From JBBQZU01 sp038207425 (GTDB lineage Bacteria; Bacteroidota; Bacteroidia; Flavobacteriales_D; Cryomorphaceae), in contig JBBQZU010000017.1 of NCBI GenBank assembly GCA_038207425.1, positions 16,400-80,399 on the forward strand: a stretch of 64,000 nt of DNA, read 5' to 3'. This document shows, piece after piece, positions 8,776 to 18,103 of the stretch (position 1 is the stretch's first letter; each line of letters opens with the position of its first letter). Under the pieces are notes generated by a model, which searched no databases, was not told where the DNA came from, and saw nothing but the letters and a program-made list of their open reading frames with translations. A program made the translations under genes and the position numbers.

Positions 8776-11688
8776 ATGATTAAAATGCTCAGAAGAGCCA
8801 AAGCAATCTTCGTAAATTCACTTGCCTTTCAGGCGCTGATATTGATTCTGTTTATTGGCAATGAACCGCTTAGAGCCCAGCTCCCTTGGTTTGAATCATT
8901 TGGCAATGACTTTGGTTTTTGCGCATCGCAGGGTACACTTGCAAATGGTGTAAATGCGGGAAATGGTCCATGGAATGTTGTGAACGTAGGCGCAAATGGC
9001 GGAAATGCAAATAATTGGTTTGTCAGTGCCACAGGTGGCGGCCCGGCTAATGTAAATCAATGCATGCAAAGTTGCGTTTTGAATACAGCCGTAAACGACA
9101 GAACCTTGCACATTTCTGAAACGACCGGTGGCAATTCAGATACAGGAGTAAATTATACTGAAACGGGATTTGGTTTTATTGCCAACACCAGCAGGCGGGC
9201 AGAATCGCCAGTTATAGATTGCACCGGAGAGTTTGCCATTGCAGTAACCTTTGATTTAATACACCAGGGTAGTGCAACTGACCGTTGCCGGTTTCAATAT
9301 TTTGATGGCACCACCTGGGCTACTTTGACGCAATTGCCTAACACAACACTCAATTGTGGTAATATAGCCCAGTGGAATACTTTCAATACTACGCTACCCG
9401 CAAGCGCAAATAACAATCCCAATGTGCGCATTGGCTTCCTTTGGGAAAATAACGATGACGCACAATTTTCAAATTCATTCGTTATCTCTATTGCTGCAGA
9501 TAATATATTTATTACAGCAGGGCCACCGCCTGTAATTCCGGTAGCTAGTTTCACAGTTTCTGGCGGGCCCACCACCTTTTGCGAAGAAGGCTGCAGAACA
9601 TTTACCAGCACTTCAACCTTTGACCCTACATTCTCAGATGGAGCAGGGAGCGCTACATATAGCTGGTCATTTCCGGGTGGATCTCCCACTACGAGCAGTC
9701 AACAAAACCCTGTAATTTGTTATCCCAATCCTGGTACATACAGCGTTACTCTTACTGTTACTGATAATATTGGAACTAGCGCACCTTCAACCCAGACAAA
9801 TCTGATTACGGTACTTGACTGTGGTCCTGCGGTAAATATTTCCGCATCATTGAATACTGCTTGCGCAAACGAACAGTGCATTACTTTCACAGATTTAAGC
9901 ACCGGCAACAATGTTTTTGCCTGGTTATGGACCTTTACAAGTGCCAATGGGCTTGACGTAGTTACATCTGTACTTCAGAATCCTACGGTATGTTTCAATA
10001 CGGTTGGCGCATATGCTGTAACACTGCAAGCAAGCGATGCAGATGGTACCGAAACAGGCACCTTTCCAAATTACGTTCAGATAATTGACTGCACCGGACC
10101 TGAAGTAGATTTTTCAGTAAATCGACTCGTTATATGTCCTGGTGAGTGCATACAGCTCACCGATCTTTCTACATCCGCTTTTCCCATTTTTGGATGGTTC
10201 TGGGAAATACCCGGAGGCGCAGCACAAGGTGAAGAGAGCACCCCTGGAGTATCTTCACAACAAGATCCTCTTGTTTGCTACCAGCTTCCTGGAAATTACC
10301 CAATTACTCTAACCGCTATAGACCAAGAAGGACCTTCTGCAATCACCAAAACGATAATTATAACAGTTGATCCTTGCACTGGGCCACCAAATGTAGCTAT
10401 AGGTTCAAGTGCAACTGATATCTGCACAGGAGATTGCGTCGACTTCTTTAGCCAAACATTAGGCCTGGCGGAAGAATTTCTTTGGGTTTTTCAAGGAGTT
10501 GCCGGCGAAGATGCTGTATCTACAGATAGAGACCCGAAGGTAATATGCTACAATAACCCCGGAGTATTTAATGTTACCCTTACCGTCTCTAATTCAAATA
10601 ACCAGGTAGACTCTGAAACATTTATAAGTTTTATTATTGTAAATCAATGTCTAAATCCACCTGTGCCAAGAATTAGTGTTTCAGAATCAATAGTTTGTGC
10701 CGGCGAATGCGTTACTTACTTCAATGAGAGCACAGGTATAGGTATATCAAATATTTTGTGGGGCTTTGAAGGAGCAACTACCAATAATTCTATTCAGCAG
10801 AATCCAACTGTATGCTATGATACGCCGGGTACCTATGGAGTATCGCTATCAGTAACAGGTGCAGGTGGCGATAGCATCAGGGTTTTTCAGAATGTGATAA
10901 CCGTTATTAACACTCCTGAATGCCGGCCCACGATCGAAGTTTTTACTCCTGATACAATTTGTGCTGGAGGCTGTGCCAATTTCACTGGGCTATTCTTAAA
11001 AGCAGATTCAGTGAGATGGACTTTCATAGGAGGAAACCCTGCCATTTCTACCGCAGTGAACCCTGGATTGGTATGTTACAGCACCCCAGGTACCTTCACA
11101 GTTATTGTTGAAGCATACAATGAATCAGGACCAGCATCTCCTGAAATATTCAGCATTTTTGTGGGTGAGAGACCGCCGCTTGACGCAGGAAATGATCTTA
11201 CCATCAACGCAGGAGCCATTGCAACACTTACAGCATCACTTGGTGAAAACCCTGCTATTGGCACTTTTCTCTGGCAGCCTTTTGAACTTGTTGATGACTT
11301 CAGGGCTCAGACAGTGAATACATCTCCCAGGGAGACAACTATTTATATAGTATATTATAGCGAGCCCGGAACTTGTGTTGCAAATGACACCATCACCGTA
11401 TTCGTAAACTTTATTGAAGCAGTTGGCGTGCCTGACGTGTTTTCACCCAATGGTGATGGCAGAAATGATGAGTTGCGCGTGCTTGGGCAGGGAATTGCAA
11501 GAATGAACTTTCGAGTTTTCAACCGATATGGACAACTTGTATGGGAAACTGCCAATCAGGCTACCGGCTGGGATGGCACGCAAAACAACAGGCCGTTGAA
11601 TCCTGCTACATTTGTCTGGGTTCTGGAAGTAACTTTTGCAGAAGGCGGAATTGAAACTTATACTGGTAACGTCACCTTGGTTCGCTAG
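8776..11688 (+). CDS. large secreted adhesin: six cysteine-patterned PKD domains plus CHU_C (type B) sorting domain
   Basis: A 970-residue protein. The ATG at 8776 is chosen because it starts directly at a leader ending in LRAQ. Residues ~35-250 are a jelly-roll-like module (LPWFESFGND, SPVIDCTGEFAIAVTFDL). From residue ~256 there are six PKD-like repeats of about 90-100 residues (nucleotide starts near 9541, 9838, 10108, 10396, 10669, 10936). Most repeats carry the same three cysteines: a CxxxC or CxxxxC near the start (ICPGEC, ICTGDC, VCAGEC, ICAGGC) and one in the late VCY motif, with a QNPxVCYxxPGTY signature. The C-terminus from VPDVFSPNGDGRNDE to GNVTLVR is a CHU_C domain. It should be exported by T9SS and act in surface attachment or as a scaffold. 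The next gene, 5 bp downstream, encodes a PorP/SprF-like protein. Confidence 0.92.
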   Translation: MIKMLRRAKAIFVNSLAFQALILILFIGNEPLRAQLPWFESFGNDFGFCASQGTLANGVNAGNGPWNVVNVGANGGNANNWFVSATGGGPANVNQCMQSCVLNTAVNDRTLHISETTGGNSDTGVNYTETGFGFIANTSRRAESPVIDCTGEFAIAVTFDLIHQGSATDRCRFQYFDGTTWATLTQLPNTTLNCGNIAQWNTFNTTLPASANNNPNVRIGFLWENNDDAQFSNSFVISIAADNIFITAGPPPVIPVASFTVSGGPTTFCEEGCRTFTSTSTFDPTFSDGAGSATYSWSFPGGSPTTSSQQNPVICYPNPGTYSVTLTVTDNIGTSAPSTQTNLITVLDCGPAVNISASLNTACANEQCITFTDLSTGNNVFAWLWTFTSANGLDVVTSVLQNPTVCFNTVGAYAVTLQASDADGTETGTFPNYVQIIDCTGPEVDFSVNRLVICPGECIQLTDLSTSAFPIFGWFWEIPGGAAQGEESTPGVSSQQDPLVCYQLPGNYPITLTAIDQEGPSAITKTIIITVDPCTGPPNVAIGSSATDICTGDCVDFFSQTLGLAEEFLWVFQGVAGEDAVSTDRDPKVICYNNPGVFNVTLTVSNSNNQVDSETFISFIIVNQCLNPPVPRISVSESIVCAGECVTYFNESTGIGISNILWGFEGATTNNSIQQNPTVCYDTPGTYGVSLSVTGAGGDSIRVFQNVITVINTPECRPTIEVFTPDTICAGGCANFTGLFLKADSVRWTFIGGNPAISTAVNPGLVCYSTPGTFTVIVEAYNESGPASPEIFSIFVGERPPLDAGNDLTINAGAIATLTASLGENPAIGTFLWQPFELVDDFRAQTVNTSPRETTIYIVYYSEPGTCVANDTITVFVNFIEAVGVPDVFSPNGDGRNDELRVLGQGIARMNFRVFNRYGQLVWETANQATGWDGTQNNRPLNPATFVWVLEVTFAEGGIETYTGNVTLVR

Positions 11689-11693
11689 AAATC

Positions 11694-12755
11694 ATGATAA
11701 AAAAGCACAGCGCAGTTTGCATCGCATTTATATTCAGCACTCTCATAGCAGGGGCTCAGCAAGACTTCCATTTTTCTCAATTTTTTGCTGCTCCCATTAC
11801 GTATAATCCCGCCACTGCAGGTGCGTTTGAAGGCGATTTTCGCGCTACTCTCAATTACAGAAATCAGTACAGTGCTCTGTCGTCAGCGCCTTTTAGAACA
11901 ATGGGTGTTACCGCCGATATGCCCATTAAACTCTCAAATGAAACCTACGATCGAAACTTCCTCGGCGCAGGTATTATGGTGATAAGTGATAATTCTGGCA
12001 CGGTAAATTTCAATACGTTTCATGCTGCAGGTAACCTTGCTTATGCAATTGATCTGGGCGGCACAAATACCAATCCTCATTTTGTGTCGGTGGGATTGCA
12101 GGTAGCTTACATACAACGTTCTATTGATTTTAATAAGGCGAGCTGGGAAAGCCAATGGACCGGTGTTGGCTTCATTCAAGGTTTGCCAACAGGCGAAAAC
12201 TACCAAGGTAAATTGAATGAAAATGCAATTAGCCTTGGCGCTGGATTTAGCTATTACAAGTCGTTTGATGAGGATACCAGATTGCTTGGAGGTGTTGCCC
12301 TATTGAATGCCAATGCACCTCAAATACAGCTTTTGGGCACCGAGAATAACCTTTTTAGAAAATACGTAATGCACGCCGGTATGTCCATCGCCCGCCCCGA
12401 GTCATTCATTACCTTTCTACCCAATATCTTTGTGATGCTGCAAGGGCCAAACCGTATTATTGATGTAGGAACAGAAGTTGAATTTTCACTTTGGGACCGA
12501 ACCCAATTTACCGATTTCAGGAACAACTTGTCAACTTCGGCGGGAGCGTATTACAGATATAAAGATGCTATATACTTTATAGGAAGGGTTAATTATTATG
12601 ATTTTTCACTTGGTATAAGCTATGATTTCACCACATCAAACCTCAACAAAGGAAACAGTGGTCAAGGCGGAGTTGAATTGGTAGTGAGCTATCGTACCAT
12701 GTTTAATGGCCCGGGCACAAATCGTCAAAAACTCATAAACAGCAAAGGGCTGTAA
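11694..12755 (+). CDS. PorP/SprF family type IX secretion system membrane protein
   Basis: A 353-residue outer-membrane beta-barrel-type protein with a signal peptide ending in AGAQ. The start QDFHFSQFFAAPITYNPA is the hallmark of the PorP/SprF family (FSQY...xNPAxAG), followed by NYRNQYSAL and repeated amphipathic strands; the end contains a FSLGISYDFTTSNL strand typical of the last barrel turns. Members of this family work with T9SS and are needed for secretion or anchoring of specific type B (CHU_C) cargo, as for SprF with SprB in Flavobacterium johnsoniae. It starts 5 bp after the PKD adhesin, so the pair is very likely an operon in which this protein serves that adhesin; the pairing is inference from position. 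Confidence 0.93.
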   Translation: MIKKHSAVCIAFIFSTLIAGAQQDFHFSQFFAAPITYNPATAGAFEGDFRATLNYRNQYSALSSAPFRTMGVTADMPIKLSNETYDRNFLGAGIMVISDNSGTVNFNTFHAAGNLAYAIDLGGTNTNPHFVSVGLQVAYIQRSIDFNKASWESQWTGVGFIQGLPTGENYQGKLNENAISLGAGFSYYKSFDEDTRLLGGVALLNANAPQIQLLGTENNLFRKYVMHAGMSIARPESFITFLPNIFVMLQGPNRIIDVGTEVEFSLWDRTQFTDFRNNLSTSAGAYYRYKDAIYFIGRVNYYDFSLGISYDFTTSNLNKGNSGQGGVELVVSYRTMFNGPGTNRQKLINSKGL

Positions 12756-12763
12756 TCAGAATT

Positions 12764-13279
12764 TTATATCTTCTTAAGTTGAGCTTGTATCATCTTTACT
12801 TGCTCATCCAGAAGTTTTCTTTTGTCCAACTTTTTTACTTCAGCTAAAAGAGTGGTCGCTTCGCGTTTTCTTCGTTTCATTATTGCCACACCAGCCAAAT
12901 TCAGTTTTGCCATTGCTTCGTCAGTACTCATACGAAGACCTATGCCTATGGCTTTCTTAAAATACTTCTCGGCCTTAGTAGCGCTCTGGGTTTGCGCGTA
13001 AATCAAACCTTGCAAGTAATAGTAATATGCTTCCTGAGATTTCATGAGGTGCTCGGGCTGCTTTATTTTAGCAAGGGTTTTCGCTGCTTTATCGAAGTTT
13101 CCTTTTCGTAAATGCCAAAACGTAAGTAGTATCAACTCATGCTTGAAAAGACTTAGCACAAATATACCTGTAACGAAAATGAACAGAATACCATTACCTA
13201 TATTGCCGAGTGAGAACTGATATACCGTCCATGCCAGTGAAGCAGTGATAAGAAAGTACTTGATGATTTTATTAATCAT
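12764..13279 (-). CDS. small membrane protein with TPR-like helical tail, unknown function
   Basis: A 171-residue protein. I use the ATG at 13279 (MINKIIKYFLITASLAW) since it begins directly at the first membrane segment; a start 23 codons upstream is less likely. Two hydrophobic helices occupy residues ~5-55 (WTVYQFSLGNIGNGILFIF, then TGIFVLSLF). The rest is helical with paired-helix spacing typical of tetratricopeptide repeats (KGNFDKAAKTLAKIKQPEHL, AYYYYLQGLIYAQTQSATKA, EKYFKKAIGIGLR). Such proteins usually hold partners at the cytoplasmic face of the inner membrane. It is convergent to the PorP/SprF gene with an 8-bp gap. Confidence 0.75.
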   Translation of the reverse strand: MINKIIKYFLITASLAWTVYQFSLGNIGNGILFIFVTGIFVLSLFKHELILLTFWHLRKGNFDKAAKTLAKIKQPEHLMKSQEAYYYYLQGLIYAQTQSATKAEKYFKKAIGIGLRMSTDEAMAKLNLAGVAIMKRRKREATTLLAEVKKLDKRKLLDEQVKMIQAQLKKI

Positions 13280-13435
13280 TGTGATAGTTATTATAGCGGG
13301 TTCAAAGGTAATCACCCGTACCGATTTGTGGCTTGCTCTTTTAGGCAACCATAAAAATACCTTTTACACAATCAGGATTTTAACAATGTCTTAATATTGA
13401 GTTAACCTGTGCTTCCAAATCAGACATTTATACCT

Positions 13436-13443
13436 TACCTTCG
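13436..13443 (+). promoter_or_regulatory. candidate -7 element TACCTTCG
   Basis: TACCTTCG is one base away from TAnnTTTG and lies 60 bp before the ATG at 13504. The same octamer precedes pyrD and gyrA in this window. No clear -33 element is seen. Confidence 0.3.
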
Positions 13444-13503
13444 GCATTGAAACCGTTTATGGCTAGAAGTAGCCTCTCTAATCATTTTTAAAAAAAACCT
13501 GCA

Positions 13504-14688
13504 ATGAGAATTGTTTGCTCAATCGTCTTTGGATTACTCGTAACCAATGTAATAGCCCAGTGTAACGCCATGCATGGGAAAGTGGTAATTAATGAGATCT
13601 GCCCTTTTAATTCTTCTATCGCCCAGAATTCAATTGGAACGTATGAAGATTATGTAGAATTGTTTAACAACACTGCTCAGCCCATCAACCTGAATGGATA
13701 CTTTCTCTCAGACCGCAGGGGAAACCGCACAAAATTTGAATTTCCAAATGTTAGCATACCTGGTAATGGATTCCTGATTATTTGGTGTGATGGCATTGGA
13801 GACCCTAACCAATCGGGTCTAAATGCCGGGTTTAACTTTAATAGTTCAGGTGAGCAGGTCGTATTTTCAAATCCTGATACAGTAGTGGTCGATTTTATGA
13901 AATATGGCCCTACCGGTGAGAATGTAAGCATAGGCCGATTCCCAAATGGCACAGGCCCGTTTACCACCATGATACCATCATATAACTCCTTTAACTTCAA
14001 TGGAGACGTATTTAACCTTGTAATCAATGAATACCTCGCAAGAAATGGCAATATAGCGGCTGATTTCTTTGGTGAGTATGATGATTGGGTAGAGTTGTAC
14101 AATAATAGTTTAAGCCTGATAAACTTAAACGGATACTTCCTGAGTGATAACAGCAATACTCCTTCTAAATTCAAATTTGGAAATACATCCATAGGGCCTA
14201 ATCAGTATGTTATTGTATGGGCGGATGGCCAGCCTGATCAGGGAATCCTTCATGCCACATTTGGTCTTTCAGCTTCCGGTGATGAATTACTCCTCAGTAA
14301 CCCAGACACCCTTACTATAGACTATTTTCGCTATGGGCAGCAGGAAGAAAATGTATCAGAAGGAAGATCACCAAATGGTTTTGGAAGAATTACAGCATGC
14401 TTGGCTCCAACATTTAGCGCCATCAACGGAGGGCTTGTCAATACAACATCTCCCGAAAAGGACCTTGCCGAAATTGTGCTTTTCCCAAATCCATCAAGGG
14501 AATTTGTAAACATCAAAAACCCCGGCAATGCCATGTCACTCCTGAGAATTGTCGATGTATCTGGAAGCACCGTAAAGGAAATGATGTTGGAATCTGGGAA
14601 TAATCAGGTATACATACAAGATCTTAGCCCGGGAGCATACATTATTTATGCACCATTTGGCAGTGCAAAACTTATTATCCAGAATTAG
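13504..14688 (+). CDS. secreted protein with two lamin-tail domains and a T9SS type A sorting domain
   Basis: A 394-residue protein with a signal peptide ending in VIAQ. It holds two lamin-tail domains (LTD), about residues 26-150 and 174-300. Each has the opener VxINE(I/Y), a (Y/W)VELYNN core, NLNGYFLSD, a KFxFxNxSI strand, a W(C/A)DG turn and an ENVSxGRxPNG exit. LTDs are Ig-like folds often found on exported nucleases, phosphoesterases and cell-wall or mineral-associated proteins; the ligand here is unknown. The C-terminal ~70 residues (FPNPSREFVNIKN to KLIIQN) are a type A sorting domain. There is no catalytic domain, so it is probably a binding or scaffold protein. It is followed after 54 bp by the CotH protein, which also carries an LTD. 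Confidence 0.9.
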   Translation: MRIVCSIVFGLLVTNVIAQCNAMHGKVVINEICPFNSSIAQNSIGTYEDYVELFNNTAQPINLNGYFLSDRRGNRTKFEFPNVSIPGNGFLIIWCDGIGDPNQSGLNAGFNFNSSGEQVVFSNPDTVVVDFMKYGPTGENVSIGRFPNGTGPFTTMIPSYNSFNFNGDVFNLVINEYLARNGNIAADFFGEYDDWVELYNNSLSLINLNGYFLSDNSNTPSKFKFGNTSIGPNQYVIVWADGQPDQGILHATFGLSASGDELLLSNPDTLTIDYFRYGQQEENVSEGRSPNGFGRITACLAPTFSAINGGLVNTTSPEKDLAEIVLFPNPSREFVNIKNPGNAMSLLRIVDVSGSTVKEMMLESGNNQVYIQDLSPGAYIIYAPFGSAKLIIQN

Positions 14689-14742
14689 TGTTTAGTTGTG
14701 CAACCATCAATAAGTTAAAGCGTCATGTGGAATGAAACCAAA

Positions 14743-17700
14743 ATGAATTTAACCTGCGTCATGAGATTAACTTATGTTGTTTTAATTGCCGTTTTCACAG
14801 TTTTTGCAAAGAATGCATCTTCACAAGTCGTTATAAATGAGTTCAGTGGAGCCAACTACGACAACTACCAAGATAACTTTGGTGAATACGAAGATTGGAT
14901 TGAACTTTACAATACATCACCTGTACCCGCTGATATCAGCGGCTATTATCTCAGTGATAGAATAAACAACAATACCAAGTATCAAATTCCTGATGGAACC
15001 ACCATTGGCGGCAATGGATTTTTAGTTTTCATTTGCGATAGCCGCAACGTGGTAGGCGGAGGTTGGTATCATACAAATTTCAGACTCACTCAAACTGATC
15101 TTGAACCCATCGTATTATCAAATGCTTCAGCCACCATAGTGGACTCTTTTGAACCGATTGCTGCAAATCAAACAAACCATTCACGTGGTAGAGCTACAAA
15201 TGGCGGAGCAAATTGGGGAGTCTTTACTAACCCCACGCCCGGTCAAAGCAATAATTCAAACACAGCAATCAATGAGTACCCAGTTCGTCCCTTATTAAGT
15301 CAACCTGCAGGGTTTTATGCTGGCTCTGTTACTGTTGCTATTACTGCGCCAGAACCAAATACCATGGTCTATTATACAACCAATGGCTCTGCACCTACTA
15401 ACGGATCTATATTATACACAGCGCCAATATCTATTACTCAAACTACAGTAATCAGGGCAATAGCAATAAGCAGTGTTCCAAATACTCCTCCGGGTTTTAT
15501 AGAAACAAATACTTATTTCATAAATGAACCCCACACAGTAGATGTAATATCCATTTCAGGTAATCAGGTATTGACTTTGCTCAACGGTGACCAGCTAAAC
15601 CCGGTAGGACATTTCGAATATTTTGGAGCTGATGGTGAGCTCAAAGATGAAGCTCTAGGCGAATACAATAAACACGGCAACGACTCTTGGGGTTATCCAC
15701 AAAGGGGTATTGACTACATTACAAGAGATCAGTTTGGCTATAACCACGAAATAGAACATAAAATATTCAATGGTACGGATCGTCAGGATTTTCAAAAACT
15801 AATCCTAAAAGCAGGTGCAAATGATAATTATCCGTTTTCCGGTGGGGCTCATATTCGCGATTCCTATTTACATTCCTTAAGTCAAGTTGCTGGCATGGAG
15901 ATGGATGAACGCACTCATCAGTCTTGTATTCTGTTTGCAAATGGTCAGTACTGGGGAGTTTATGATGTTCGCGAAAAGGTGGATGACCACGATTATACCC
16001 AGTACTACTACAATCAGGATAGATTCAATATTGACTTTTTGAAAACCTGGGGTGGCACTTGGGCGGAATACGGCACCAACGCTGACTGGATTGTATTTAG
16101 AGATTTTGTCCTTGGTAGTGATATGACCATTCCTGCCAACTATGATCAGGTTGATTCTCAATTTGAAACCCTGAGTCTTATTGACTACTTCATTCTAAAT
16201 AGCTATGCTGTTTGTTCTGACTGGCTCAACTGGAATACAGCTTGGTGGAAAGGTAATAATCCTCAGGGAGGTGCACAAAAATGGAGATACATTTTATGGG
16301 ATCTCGATGCATCATTTGGTCATTATATAAATTATACCGGCATACCTGACCAATCAGCTAATGCAAATATATGCTTCCCTGAAGTGCTTGGCAATCCTGG
16401 AGGACAAGGTCACGTGCCGATTTGGAACAAACTGCTTACCAATGAAACATTCTTCGCAAAGTATGTTAATAGGCTTTCGGATATGTCGAATACTTACTAT
16501 TCATGTGAATCTTTACATCAGCACCTAGACAGCCTAACTGGTATTATCGCACCCGAGATGCCACGGCAAATTGACCGCTGGGGTGGAAATATGGCAACCT
16601 GGGAAGCCAATGTGCAACAGATTCACGATTTTATTGAAATACGTTGCAATTATATCAACAATAATATTCTCGGTTGTTATGATGAGCTGGATGGCCCTTA
16701 TTTGGTAACCGTTAAAGTTACTCCAGCTCCTGGCGGAAAAGTAAAAGTAAATACCATAAATCCTCAAACTTTCCCATTTTCCGGAGAGTACTTTGGTGGA
16801 ATAAACCAAACCTTAAAGGCACTACCACAGCCCGGATATAATTTCTCTCACTGGAGCTCTACCGTTCCTGGTATGATCACCAACCCAAACACTGAAGAAA
16901 TTACGTTCTTGCTCACGGCTGACGTAGAAGTTACCGCTCATTTTATACCATTTATCACCCATAGTATTACATTCATGGTTGAGCCCGAAGGAGCAGGCAC
17001 TATTACCATTGATGGGGCGACAATGAATGTATTCCCCGATGTGAAATTACTTACGGCGGTTGTTGATCTCCCAATGTTCGCCACGGAGAATGCCGGATAT
17101 CAATTCGAAAAATGGGAAGTATCCATGCCAAATCAACTTAGCGATGGCTCATTGAGTATTGTGAACAATCTTCAGGTTTTCTTTCAAGGCACTGTAAAAG
17201 CAATTTTTAGTGAGAAATTATATGATGTGAGCTTTGATGTTGAGCCGCGTGGTTTCGGTAGCATTACACTCAATGATGAAGTTATTCTCGACTATCCGGA
17301 ATACAAAGTAATTTGGGGAGATCAGATTACCAGCTTGAAGGCATCTACCACAGAGCAATTTTATGTGTTTGATGGCTGGAAAATGAATTTTCACGTGCCT
17401 ACACCTTCTCTTGATGATGAAGAAGTACAAGTGGAATTTACCAACAATGATGATGTAGTAGCCACTTTTAGGGAAATACCAAATTATGAATTGACCTTTA
17501 TAACTGTGCCTGAAGGTAAAGGTATGATCAGGTTTGGCGACAAAGTTATTGACCAGTTTCCTCACAAAGAAAGATTTGTAGGAGGTGAATCTTTTATGCT
17601 CGAAGCGATTCCTGCTTTCAAACAGAAATTTACCAAATGGGAATTCGTAAATAGGCCATTGCTACCCGGCACAAACCCAATAATGCAGTATACCGTAATC

Positions 17701-18027
17701 AAAGACGATATCATTGTTTTGTATCTCGATGAGCGCTTCAGCGATGTGTTCATTCCAAATTCATTCACACCCAATGGTGACGGAGTAAATGAAATTTTCA
17801 AAGTAATAGGAACTGAAATATTGGATGAAGAATTCAGCATTTCAATTTATAACCGATGGGGTGATAAAGTATTTGAGACAAACGACATAAATCAAGGTTG
17901 GAATGGAAGTATGCTCAATAGTGGCTACTACTGTCCAACGGCTATTTATGTATACACCCTCAAATATAAAAATGCCATTACTACGCAGACGCATGAACTG
18001 AATGGGCAAATTACCCTTGTGAGGTAA
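14743..18027 (+). CDS. CotH kinase-like surface protein with lamin-tail, HexC-like, four InlB-B-like repeats and CHU_C domain
   Basis: A 1094-residue protein; alternative ATGs lie at 14725 and 14761, and all include the leader ending in ASSQ. Domain order: lamin-tail domain (~residues 30-155, VVINEFSGANYDN, EDWIELYN); chitobiase/beta-hexosaminidase C-terminal-like domain (~195-265, TMVYYTTNGSAPTNGS); CotH kinase-like domain (~340-560, FQKLILKAGANDN, YFILNSYAVCSDW, and the metal-site-like W519-D-L-D522-A-S-F-G); four ~85-residue divergent InlB-B-type beta repeats (about 655-1000, each with a GxFxKW- or FSHW-type aromatic turn and an AxF end); and a CHU_C sorting domain (FIPNSFTPNGDGVNE to GQITLVR). 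CotH proteins are atypical kinases first known from Bacillus spore coats. Here a T9SS-exported enzyme that modifies a surface or extracellular polymer is a reasonable guess, not shown. Confidence 0.9.
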   Translation: MNLTCVMRLTYVVLIAVFTVFAKNASSQVVINEFSGANYDNYQDNFGEYEDWIELYNTSPVPADISGYYLSDRINNNTKYQIPDGTTIGGNGFLVFICDSRNVVGGGWYHTNFRLTQTDLEPIVLSNASATIVDSFEPIAANQTNHSRGRATNGGANWGVFTNPTPGQSNNSNTAINEYPVRPLLSQPAGFYAGSVTVAITAPEPNTMVYYTTNGSAPTNGSILYTAPISITQTTVIRAIAISSVPNTPPGFIETNTYFINEPHTVDVISISGNQVLTLLNGDQLNPVGHFEYFGADGELKDEALGEYNKHGNDSWGYPQRGIDYITRDQFGYNHEIEHKIFNGTDRQDFQKLILKAGANDNYPFSGGAHIRDSYLHSLSQVAGMEMDERTHQSCILFANGQYWGVYDVREKVDDHDYTQYYYNQDRFNIDFLKTWGGTWAEYGTNADWIVFRDFVLGSDMTIPANYDQVDSQFETLSLIDYFILNSYAVCSDWLNWNTAWWKGNNPQGGAQKWRYILWDLDASFGHYINYTGIPDQSANANICFPEVLGNPGGQGHVPIWNKLLTNETFFAKYVNRLSDMSNTYYSCESLHQHLDSLTGIIAPEMPRQIDRWGGNMATWEANVQQIHDFIEIRCNYINNNILGCYDELDGPYLVTVKVTPAPGGKVKVNTINPQTFPFSGEYFGGINQTLKALPQPGYNFSHWSSTVPGMITNPNTEEITFLLTADVEVTAHFIPFITHSITFMVEPEGAGTITIDGATMNVFPDVKLLTAVVDLPMFATENAGYQFEKWEVSMPNQLSDGSLSIVNNLQVFFQGTVKAIFSEKLYDVSFDVEPRGFGSITLNDEVILDYPEYKVIWGDQITSLKASTTEQFYVFDGWKMNFHVPTPSLDDEEVQVEFTNNDDVVATFREIPNYELTFITVPEGKGMIRFGDKVIDQFPHKERFVGGESFMLEAIPAFKQKFTKWEFVNRPLLPGTNPIMQYTVIKDDIIVLYLDERFSDVFIPNSFTPNGDGVNEIFKVIGTEILDEEFSISIYNRWGDKVFETNDINQGWNGSMLNSGYYCPTAIYVYTLKYKNAITTQTHELNGQITLVR

Positions 18028-18103
18028 TTAAATTTCTTTTTTTACTCCTTGTAACATCCTTCTTTGTGGGTCGTCTTGACCATGTAATCTAAACACGACT
18101 AAC

